This document shows positions 5,370-11,096 of a DNA stretch of 11,096 bases, piece after piece. A model generated the notes under the pieces. It saw only the letters and a list, made by a program, of their open reading frames with translations, was not told the origin of the DNA and searched no databases. Every line of letters begins with the position of its first letter. Positions within the stretch are counted from its first letter, which is position 1. Both the position numbers and the translations under genes were made by a program. This stretch comes from Dehalococcoidia bacterium UBA6627 (GTDB lineage: Bacteria; Chloroflexota; Dehalococcoidia; UBA2979). Where the stretch lies: contig DKLZ01000019.1 of NCBI GenBank assembly GCA_002455955.1, positions 1-11,096 on the forward strand, read 5' to 3'.

Positions 5370-6959
5370 TCAATCCTCATCTCCTTCGTTCAAAACGGAA
5401 GGACTGACCGTTTTATCGGCATCATTGGTTGAGTTAGGTGGAGTTCGGTCCGACGGTAGTGGAGTTGTTTCGTTAAGCTGCCCCCGCATTGCTGGGAATA
5501 ACAGCACTTCTCGTATTGAAGGCTCGCCAGTGATTAGCTGCACTAATCTATCGATGCCAACACCGAGTCCACCAGCAGGCGGCATGCCGTGTTCTAGAGC
5601 AAGTAAGAAATCCTCATCAGCAATTTCTACTTCTTCGTCGCCAGAAGCTACTTTCTTAGCCTGCTCCTGCATTCGTTCGCGTTGGTCAATCGGGTCGTTC
5701 AGTTCCGAATATGCGTTTGCGACCTCGTAACCAAGCACAAAAAGTTCGAAGCGTTCCACGATTTCTGCATCGTCGTCTTTCCGTTTTGCTAATGGTGACA
5801 ATGCTGTGGGGTAATCAAAGATAAAGGTGGGCTGAACAAACGTAGGTTCTACGAGGTTTGACATTAAGTTATCGAGCACGCTTGCCCACGATGCTCCGTC
5901 TGGTACTGGGACGCCATGCGCTTTCGATACCGCTATGATGTCTTCACGCTGAGGATGTTCGACATAGTCGATTCCTGTTTCTTTCAGGAGAGCTTCTCTA
6001 TAAGTAGTTCGCTCCCAACCGTTTTCAAGGTCAACAACTGTACCGTCAGATTGAACGATTTGTAACGTGCCGATTGTTTCGCGTGCGACGTATTGGATTA
6101 GGTCGCGGACCATTAGAGCGACATCCTCATAATCCGCATAAGACTCATATGACTCGAGTAGTGTGAACTCCGGATTGTGGTGAGTTGAGATTCCTTCGTT
6201 ACGGAATACACGTCCAATCTCGAAGACTCGTTCTAAACCACCAACAAGTAGTCGCTTCAGGTGAAGTTCGAGTGAAATGCGAAGAGCAAGGTCACGGTTC
6301 AGTGCGTTATGGTGCGTCTCAAAAGGACGCGCTGCAGCTCCGCCAGCCTCTGTTTGGAGGACAGGAGTTTCGACTTCCAAGAAATCGTGTTGATAGTAAA
6401 ACTCACGAATAGCGCGCAAAATTTTTGTTCGAGTCACGGCGATTTCACGGGATCGTTCATTCGCGATCAGATCTAGGTAGCGCTGTCGATATCGAAGTTC
6501 CACGTCGCTGAGTCCGTGCCATTTCTCTGGGAGCGGCCGTAATGATTTAGAAATTACGCGCCATGAGACGACAGTGAGGGTTACTTCACCCGTGCGTGTT
6601 CGAAACAGCATTCCTGATGTTTCAAGGAAATCACCTAGATCGATGAGCTTGAGATCGTCGAATGTGTCGCCGAGAACGTCGCGGCGGTAGTGGAGTTGGA
6701 GTTTTCCACTACCGTCACGAATATCGAGGAAAGCTGCTTTCCCCATGACACGCTGCCTGATCACACGTCCTACCACCGTTACGGTGATCGGATCGCTCGT
6801 TGTCTCATCAGGATCAGGTTCACCGGCCGCTTGGAAAGCAGCGATGGCCTCAGCCGTAGTATGTGTTCGCTCTACACGCGATGGATATGGATCGGCTTTG
6901 CGAAGCAATTGGTCACGCTTCTCAGACCGTAGGGTGATTAATTCGGCTTCAGTAGGCAT
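5370..6959 (-). CDS. lysS: Lysyl-tRNA synthetase, class II
   Basis: Charges tRNA-Lys; class II LysRS enzymes also make diadenosine tetraphosphate. Visible parts: the N-terminal OB-fold anticodon domain (about 58-140, VTVVGRVIRQRVMGKAAFLD), motif 1 ending FLEVETPVL (193-201), motif 2 VFEIGRVFRNEGISTHHNPEF (245-265), and motif 3 GGLGVGIDRLVQLITG (463-478), ending in the usual LLFPAMR. A 37-residue tail (493-529), rich in Thr, Pro, Ser and acidic residues, extends past the normal end and accounts for the 529-residue length, compared with about 490-505 in many bacteria. The start ATG has no clear Shine-Dalgarno and lies at the edge of a 6-bp inverted repeat. It is preceded by greA (123-base gap) and followed after 3 bases by the SRPBCC gene. 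Confidence 0.97.
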   Translation of the reverse strand: MPTEAELITLRSEKRDQLLRKADPYPSRVERTHTTAEAIAAFQAAGEPDPDETTSDPITVTVVGRVIRQRVMGKAAFLDIRDGSGKLQLHYRRDVLGDTFDDLKLIDLGDFLETSGMLFRTRTGEVTLTVVSWRVISKSLRPLPEKWHGLSDVELRYRQRYLDLIANERSREIAVTRTKILRAIREFYYQHDFLEVETPVLQTEAGGAAARPFETHHNALNRDLALRISLELHLKRLLVGGLERVFEIGRVFRNEGISTHHNPEFTLLESYESYADYEDVALMVRDLIQYVARETIGTLQIVQSDGTVVDLENGWERTTYREALLKETGIDYVEHPQREDIIAVSKAHGVPVPDGASWASVLDNLMSNLVEPTFVQPTFIFDYPTALSPLAKRKDDDAEIVERFELFVLGYEVANAYSELNDPIDQRERMQEQAKKVASGDEEVEIADEDFLLALEHGMPPAGGLGVGIDRLVQLITGEPSIREVLLFPAMRGQLNETTPLPSDRTPPNSTNDADKTVSPSVLNEGDED

Positions 6960-6977
6960 CGTACGTCTACAGTACGA
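6959..6977. repeat. Inverted repeat at the lysS start codon
   Basis: TCGTAC and GTACGA form a perfect 6-bp dyad with a 7-base spacer; on the minus strand its last base is the A of the lysS ATG. It takes the place where a ribosome site would be, so it may be a small translational control hairpin or a protein-binding dyad; it could also be chance. Confidence 0.3.
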
Positions 6978-7082
6978 GTAAGAGAGGTAACGTGGCAGAG
7001 CCTTTGAAAGCTTCGATGTGCTATCGACCTTGTTGAGTGCGTCTCCTGGGTTTTTTCTGGATTGAAATCGTTATGCCCTTAA

Positions 7083-7565
7083 TCAGGAAATGGCGGTAAT
7101 GTGCATCTGTATTTCGCCCCCGGGAGTTTTCACCCTAATCTTATCGCCTCGCTTCTTTCCAACGAGCGCATTGCCCACGGGGGACTCGTAGCTAATGCGG
7201 CCTTCGGCTGGATTTGCCTCCGCGGGACCGACTAATAGATATTTCTGAGATTTACCGCCCTTGGTACGTTTTACTGACACAGTTGACCCGACACGAACCT
7301 CTTTTGATTTGTGAGCTGCCTTTTCGTCAATAACTTGTGCACGTTCAAGCATACGCTCGATTTCATTGATGCGACCTTCTAGGAACGCTTGCTGGTTCTT
7401 AGCATCTTCATATTGGCCGTCCAATTGATCGGGGCCCAGTTCCTGTGCTTCGCGGATCTCTTGAGCAACTTCTGGGCGGCGGATCGTTTCAAGTTCCTCG
7501 AGCTCAGCCTTTAACCGGCTGATACCTTCTTTTGTTAGCAATACTGATTCTTCGTTCATTGCCAT
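7083..7565 (-). CDS. greA: Transcription elongation factor GreA family
   Basis: Rescues backtracked RNA polymerase by stimulating transcript cleavage. At 160 residues it has the family length. The N-terminal antiparallel coiled coil (about 8-83) starts LLTKEGISRLKAELEEL and includes AFLEGRINEIE; the C-terminal FKBP-like domain (about 88-160) includes VGSTVSV, RISYESPVGNALVGKKRGD and the end strand. The coiled-coil tip is odd: it reads GPDQLDGQY (44-52), whereas the family has GDLxENxxY, so the two acidic residues that coordinate the cleavage Mg ion are shifted one place (D46 and D49). Two ATGs (7565, 7559) are possible; a GGAAA lies 3-4 bases before the first. A strong hairpin ends 8 bases before the start. 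lysS follows with no evident terminator in the 123-base gap. Confidence 0.93.
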   Translation of the reverse strand: MAMNEESVLLTKEGISRLKAELEELETIRRPEVAQEIREAQELGPDQLDGQYEDAKNQQAFLEGRINEIERMLERAQVIDEKAAHKSKEVRVGSTVSVKRTKGGKSQKYLLVGPAEANPAEGRISYESPVGNALVGKKRGDKIRVKTPGGEIQMHITAIS

Positions 7566-7573
7566 AGTTTCCG

Positions 7574-7608
7574 AACCTAAACGCCCGGCGGATCCGGGCG
7601 TTTAGGTT
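7574..7608 (-). promoter_or_regulatory. Perfect 15-bp hairpin just before greA
   Basis: AACCTAAACGCCCGG and CCGGGCGTTTAGGTT pair without mismatch around a 5-base loop. On the minus strand the hairpin ends 8 bases before the greA ATG, so it lies in the leader and abuts the ribosome site. No U-run follows on either strand, so it is not a standard terminator; attenuation, RNA stability or control of translation initiation are more likely roles. Confidence 0.6.
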
Positions 7609-7622
7609 AACTTGAAAAAGTA

Positions 7623-7679
7623 ATTTGGTTCGGTTAGCGACGCTCGTAATGTTGAACGGAGGCTAACCGGACGCCAAAT
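7623..7679 (-). promoter_or_regulatory. Second leader hairpin upstream of greA, followed by a U-run
   Basis: ATTTGG/CCAAAT (6 bp) and CGGTTAGC/GCTAACCG (8 bp) make a two-part stem with a small internal loop and a 23-base apical loop. On the minus strand the stem is followed by TACTTTTTC, a terminator-like U-run, then by the 15-bp hairpin and the greA start. The arrangement suggests a premature terminator or structured leader ahead of greA. Alternatively it is the end of a small RNA. Confidence 0.45.
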
Positions 7680-7707
7680 CCTAGCCAATTAGTGCCTGAT
7701 TCGGCAA
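7678..7707 (-). promoter_or_regulatory. Candidate greA promoter
   Basis: On the minus strand TTGCCG (7707-7702) and TAGGAT (7683-7678) are separated by 18 bases, four of six matches each. Transcription would start near 7671, close to the outer edge of the first leader hairpin. It is back to back with the htrA-like promoter candidate. Confidence 0.3.
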
Positions 7708-7708
7708 G

Positions 7709-7737
7709 TTGATGCAGCACACACGTTCTCATCTAAT
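7709..7737 (+). promoter_or_regulatory. Candidate promoter for the htrA-like gene
   Basis: TTGATG (7709-7714) and TCTAAT (7732-7737; five of six matches to TATAAT) are 17 bases apart. Transcription would start near 7744 and give a leader of about 140 bases before the GTG at 7886. The -35 lies one base from that of the opposing greA promoter candidate, so the two could interfere. Confidence 0.35.
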
Positions 7738-7770
7738 CGTACTTACTTTTAAGGTGGATTCTTAGCGGTC

Positions 7771-7851
7771 ATGCTTAATCAAATTTACGACGTCGGTTCT
7801 GTTCGGAGTCACGACAGCATGGATGTTAGTATCAACCATCACTTCGGCTAA
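7771..7851 (+). CDS. Possible 26-codon leader ORF upstream of the htrA-like gene
   Basis: An ATG-to-TAA frame encoding 26 residues, beginning MLNQIYDVGS and ending INHHFG, lies between the promoter candidate and the protease gene. An AAGGTGG sequence occurs 13 bases upstream, a long spacing. A second in-frame ATG is at 7819. It has no run of one amino acid typical of attenuation peptides. It could be chance; nothing else in 7740-7860 looks like a gene. Confidence 0.15.
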   Translation: MLNQIYDVGSVRSHDSMDVSINHHFG

Positions 7852-7885
7852 TTAGTGCCGCTCTTGCAGGAGCATCGCCACCATA

Positions 7886-9037
7886 GTGTCTTTCTCAAGT
7901 TCTCGGTTATTTGTAATCATCGGGCTCGTGATCATCACTGGCACCATCGGGGGATTGGTTGGCGGTTTGTTGATTTTGCAGTTTGATGACGATCCGGAAG
8001 TTTTCTCGGTCATCTCTCCTGCACCGACAACCACTGTCTCACCGGAAGTGGCTGCTCGAGAATCGCATAAGGCTATCGCTGCCGTTGTTCCTACAGTTGT
8101 GACCATAGTGACTGAATCAGCACCTATAACCAAAAGTGAAGAGGGATCTTTCGTGCGGCAGAACTTCGGTTCTGGGATTGTCGTTTCAAGTGATGGGCAC
8201 ATCCTCACAAATTTTCATGTTGTGGATGGTGCGGAGACGATCACGGTAGTACTCCAGAGTGGAGAACGTCGCTCTGCTAAGTTACTTGCAGATGATGCGC
8301 CATTCACGGACTTAGCAATCTTGATGACGGATACTAGTGGGCTGATGCAGGCGTCGTTTGGTGACTCAAATCTGCTCGAACTCGGTGAACCTCTAGCTGC
8401 GATCTCGAGCGGACTTATCACGTTTGAGAATCAGGTTAAGATGGGAGTGTTTTCTGCTCGTCAAGATGCTTTCCCGCGCGATGGTGTACTACTCCTCGAT
8501 ATGTTGCAGACCGATGCCGCGGTGAATCATGGCGATTCGGGAGGCGCATTAGTCAATCTTCGAGGGGAAGTGGTCGGCCTGCTCACAACTGTCATTCGTG
8601 AGAGTGAAGGTCGTCGGATTGATGGCGTAACTTTGGCTCACTCTTCAAACTCGTTCCGTCCGTTTGTTGAAGCGGTCACTGCTACAGGCGTGAATCCTCG
8701 ACCACGTATCGGGATCGAGCGATTGTGGTCACAGCATATTCCTCTAACACCCGAGAGCATGCCTGAAATCCAGACAGAGATAGGTATGTTAGATGAGTTA
8801 ACTGTGTCGAGTGGAGCACTTATTGTGCAGGTAGCTCCGGATAGTCCGGCTGAGCGAGCAGGTATTCTTCAAGGCGATGTTGTGGTTGGCGTCGATGGAA
8901 TTGCTGTCGACCTTGAGAGCCCTTTTGTCAACCTAGTTGCTATAGCAGGTATACCGTCTGAATTGGAGTTGTTTGTGGTACGAGGTAAAGAGCAGCTTGT
9001 TATCTCCGTCTTTCCTCAGTTGGTCGTGCCGTCATGA
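7886..9037 (+). CDS. Membrane-anchored HtrA/DegP-type serine protease with PDZ domain
   Basis: 383 residues: a short cytosolic N-terminus, one membrane anchor (about 8-32), a Pro/Thr linker (about 41-53), a trypsin-like S1C protease domain (about 57-265) and a C-terminal PDZ domain (about 310-378). The catalytic triad is H111 in TNFHVVDG, D142 in FTDLAIL and S218 in HGDSGGAL; the last usually reads GNSGGPL. The PDZ shows SPAERAGILQGDVVVGVDG (320-338). Such proteases degrade or sense misfolded proteins at the outer face of the membrane. The GTG start is chosen because an in-frame TAG lies 11 codons upstream and AGGAG (7868-7872) is the nearest ribosome site, though 13 bases away. The stop overlaps the next gene's ATG in an ATGA junction, so the two products are probably made together. 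Confidence 0.93.
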   Translation: MSFSSSRLFVIIGLVIITGTIGGLVGGLLILQFDDDPEVFSVISPAPTTTVSPEVAARESHKAIAAVVPTVVTIVTESAPITKSEEGSFVRQNFGSGIVVSSDGHILTNFHVVDGAETITVVLQSGERRSAKLLADDAPFTDLAILMTDTSGLMQASFGDSNLLELGEPLAAISSGLITFENQVKMGVFSARQDAFPRDGVLLLDMLQTDAAVNHGDSGGALVNLRGEVVGLLTTVIRESEGRRIDGVTLAHSSNSFRPFVEAVTATGVNPRPRIGIERLWSQHIPLTPESMPEIQTEIGMLDELTVSSGALIVQVAPDSPAERAGILQGDVVVGVDGIAVDLESPFVNLVAIAGIPSELELFVVRGKEQLVISVFPQLVVPS

Positions 9038-11096
9038 CTTATCCCTTTGATCCTGAAGACCGAAGAAATTCAAATGAATTTTCGGAAGAAGAAGAGAATA
9101 CGGGTGATGCGGGATCCGAGTGGATTGAAGCTGACGCAACTGAAAATGAGACCGAAGGATCGTTCGAACCACAAGAAATACCAGAGCTCGATGGGGACAC
9201 TAATGATTCTAGTCGAGCCGTTGTTTTACCTCCGCTACCATCATCCCCTCGGCGTGCGTCAGGATCCGGTAACGAGGATGTATTTTCGAGAGAGCGATTA
9301 GACCCTCCAAAAGATCCATCGTCTTTACCGGAGTTACCTACTTTATCGATCCCGTCCGGGACACCTTTCGCAGGTACGGCAAATGTTTCTCATGAGCGAC
9401 TTAGAGCGCCAGTGATTTCGGATGATGATACACACGCCGCTATGCCGCCATCGTTTGCAGAATATGACGACTCAAGTGTGCTTCGAATTCTCGGGGCCAT
9501 CGTACTACTTGGGATCGTGATTGCGGTTCTGATATTTTCGCCGATCAACATTCTCGGTCGTGATGATGGAGGTAGTGCTGGGCTATCAGTACAGGCTCGG
9601 AATGAGATGCCGATTGTTGACGACGGTTTGATCGCAGTTAGTCGTTTATACGATCTCAAGATGGATTCGACTCTTACTAACGAAAATCTCTGGACGTTGA
9701 CAATTAAGCTCCGCGAAGTGGAGGAAGATAGACGGAACATCGCGTTCTATACCTACACAGATGGTAGTTGGCTTCGATTAACGAACGCGCGATTAGTCAA
9801 CAATGGTTCTGAAGCGGAGGCGCAGCTAGGAGATATTCCGGACAACGTAGCCGTTCTTCGGCGAGTAGCGTTTGACCGCTCTCTAGGGTTGATCGTGAAA
9901 GCAGGTACTGCTCCTGATATGGATGCACTTGTATCCGCACCGATTGTTGCAGTTGAAGCGGGAATTCTGAGTGTTAGTGATGATGGATCACCTAGTTTGG
10001 ATGTCGTTGCCGATGCAGTTGATGCAGCGAGAGTCAGCGCTGACAGGGTATATCTTGGTTTTACCGTCGACCAGCCTGCAACCTCTTTGCTTGACCAAAT
10101 CCTCTCGATGGAGTCGTCGACGACTGACCATGTTGGAGATCTTGTTGAAGCTGTTCGCAATAGTGACGCTGATGGGCTTTACTTAGCTTATCTTGACGTT
10201 GATCGGACACGGAGAGCCGATTTCACTCGATTCGTCACTGAACTCGCGATAGGGCTTGGCGAATTGAATCTTGGGATTGTTGTTGGAATCCCGTCTCCAG
10301 CAACAGCCGACACCGGAGCTTATGATTGGTCGGGCCTGCTGAGATCAGTTGATGGACTTTGGCTGAATCCACCTAATGACCCATCTTTTTACTATGAACA
10401 ACTCGCCATCATTCTCGATGCACAGCAAGCGTCAGGTGTTGATTTGGATGCAGTCTCACTGGTAATTGATCGGATGTCCCACATTCGTGATTTGAACGGA
10501 GTAAGCACCATTACGCCTTACGATGCCCTTGGTCGAGCGGCACGATTCGATGCTGGAATCGACGAAGAGATCTCAGTCGGCGACCTTGTTTCACTCACGG
10601 CCATTAATCTTGCGAAAGACCTTGGAAATTCAGGGCTGCGCTGGGATCCTTCCTCTCGAACAGTGTCGTTTGTTTTCTCTGAGCGAGGTGGTCCACGCAC
10701 GATTTGGATAGAGAACATTTTCTCGATGGCATTTCGACTTAATCTGGCTGAGAGGTACGACCTTGGTGGCGTAGTAATAGCAGACGCTCAGGCAGATGAC
10801 ACCTTGCCAGAGATATGGAACGCTCTAGTGACCTATCTTGGTGGCGAAACGGTCAGTGTTAAACGACCATATGGTCCTTACCTCACAACATGTTGGGAAG
10901 CATTGAGTGGTGTAATCGAAGGAGAGCCCGATAATTGTTGGACAGATGAGGATTCCAGTGGCATTGCGACTTGGCGTGCTCCGAGCACACCAGGGCTCTA
11001 CGGCGTTCGCCTAGTGGTCTCTGATGGCGAAAAATTTCTCGGCAGAGAGCTTGCGCTTCAAGTTACTGAGCTGACAGCGACACCCGAACCGACGCC
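9034..11096 (+). CDS. Membrane-anchored GH18-like protein, catalytically degenerate, 3' partial
   Basis: An uninterrupted frame from ATG 9034 to the window end, 687 residues visible. An acidic, Pro/Ser-rich, probably disordered cytosolic region (1-146) is followed by a membrane helix (about 149-170). A beta-rich segment (about 205-277) includes IAFYTYTDGSWLRL and DIPDNVAVLRR. A GH18/YaaH-like barrel (about 278-603) follows, marked by VYLGFTVDQ (339-347), DGLYLAYL (380-387), a GIVVGIPSP strand (414-422), SVDGLWLNPPND (438-449) and WIENIFSMAFRLNLAERYDLGGV (558-580; YaaH-like enzymes have WYED..S...K..L...Y.LxG here). An Ig/PKD-like segment (about 604-678) has two Cys (620, 635) and TWRAPSTPGLYGVRLVV, then a Thr/Pro stretch begins. 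The GH18 DGxDxDxE catalytic motif reads D-G-L-Y-L-A-Y-L, so hydrolysis is unlikely. Four-base overlap with the htrA-like gene. Domain limits are approximate. Confidence 0.8.
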   Translation, partial: MTYPFDPEDRRNSNEFSEEEENTGDAGSEWIEADATENETEGSFEPQEIPELDGDTNDSSRAVVLPPLPSSPRRASGSGNEDVFSRERLDPPKDPSSLPELPTLSIPSGTPFAGTANVSHERLRAPVISDDDTHAAMPPSFAEYDDSSVLRILGAIVLLGIVIAVLIFSPINILGRDDGGSAGLSVQARNEMPIVDDGLIAVSRLYDLKMDSTLTNENLWTLTIKLREVEEDRRNIAFYTYTDGSWLRLTNARLVNNGSEAEAQLGDIPDNVAVLRRVAFDRSLGLIVKAGTAPDMDALVSAPIVAVEAGILSVSDDGSPSLDVVADAVDAARVSADRVYLGFTVDQPATSLLDQILSMESSTTDHVGDLVEAVRNSDADGLYLAYLDVDRTRRADFTRFVTELAIGLGELNLGIVVGIPSPATADTGAYDWSGLLRSVDGLWLNPPNDPSFYYEQLAIILDAQQASGVDLDAVSLVIDRMSHIRDLNGVSTITPYDALGRAARFDAGIDEEISVGDLVSLTAINLAKDLGNSGLRWDPSSRTVSFVFSERGGPRTIWIENIFSMAFRLNLAERYDLGGVVIADAQADDTLPEIWNALVTYLGGETVSVKRPYGPYLTTCWEALSGVIEGEPDNCWTDEDSSGIATWRAPSTPGLYGVRLVVSDGEKFLGRELALQVTELTATPEPT

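Noticed and set aside
5347..5730. 127-codon plus-strand frame antisense to the lysS 3' end
   Set aside because: Mirror of conserved LysRS sequence; Ser-rich shadow translation.
7035..7070. GGGTTTTTTC on the plus strand as a terminator
   Set aside because: No hairpin precedes the T-run and there is no plus-strand gene to terminate; on the greA strand it reads as an A-run.
7852..8208. 118-codon minus-strand frame antisense to the htrA-like N-terminus
   Set aside because: The plus strand encodes a clear anchor and protease start; no supporting signals on the minus strand.
9047..9301. 84-codon plus-strand frame near the start of the GH18-like gene
   Set aside because: Out of frame with the coupled ATG at 9034, whose frame stays open for 687 codons to the window end and encodes the domains described.
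9753..10160. 135-codon minus-strand frame antisense to the GH18-like gene
   Set aside because: Low-complexity Ser/Thr/Ala translation opposite a coherent domain.

Overview
The window looks like bacterial chromosome: densely packed housekeeping genes, base composition near 50% G+C by eye, frequent GTG starts, and no mobile element, CRISPR array, rRNA or tRNA that I can see. The organism cannot be fixed from sequence alone. The greA-lysS neighbourhood, the YeaO-type DUF488 and DinB-fold proteins, and the membrane-anchored proteins with acidic cytoplasmic tails would fit a Chloroflexota-type bacterium, possibly an aquatic one. This is a weak inference.

Layout: (1) Bases 3-812 (+) hold the C-terminal part of a two-helix membrane protein with a possible PD-(D/E)XK-like cytosolic domain. 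(2) Bases 949-2133 (-) hold, in transcription order, a 62-residue single-pass membrane protein, a DinB-fold protein and a DUF488 protein. Upstream of them is a promoter-like site overlapped by three operator-like repeats with an exact 17-bp period (2176-2221). (3) Bases 2308-6959 (-) form a tight five-gene operon: lysS, an SRPBCC-fold protein, a HAD phosphatase, a Nudix hydrolase and serS. Every junction is either an overlap or a 3-base gap. (4) greA (7083-7565, -) lies upstream of lysS behind a leader with two strong hairpins. (5) Across a divergent promoter region, htrA-like (7886-9037, +) is followed with a 4-base ATGA overlap by a long open frame (9034 to the window end). That frame encodes a membrane-anchored GH18-like protein.

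How the genes may work together: greA, lysS and serS serve transcription and translation. The three genes between the synthetases look like metabolite or nucleotide house-cleaning functions. The htrA/GH18-like pair probably acts at the outer face of the membrane in envelope quality control or cell-wall binding; the GH18 domain appears to have lost its catalytic carboxylates. The 949-2133 cluster is the most intriguing part. Its operator resembles Gram-positive LexA boxes on one half-site and CopY/BlaI boxes on the other. It precedes a small membrane protein and a member of the DinB superfamily, whose founding member is DNA-damage inducible. A damage- or stress-induced module is therefore a testable idea.
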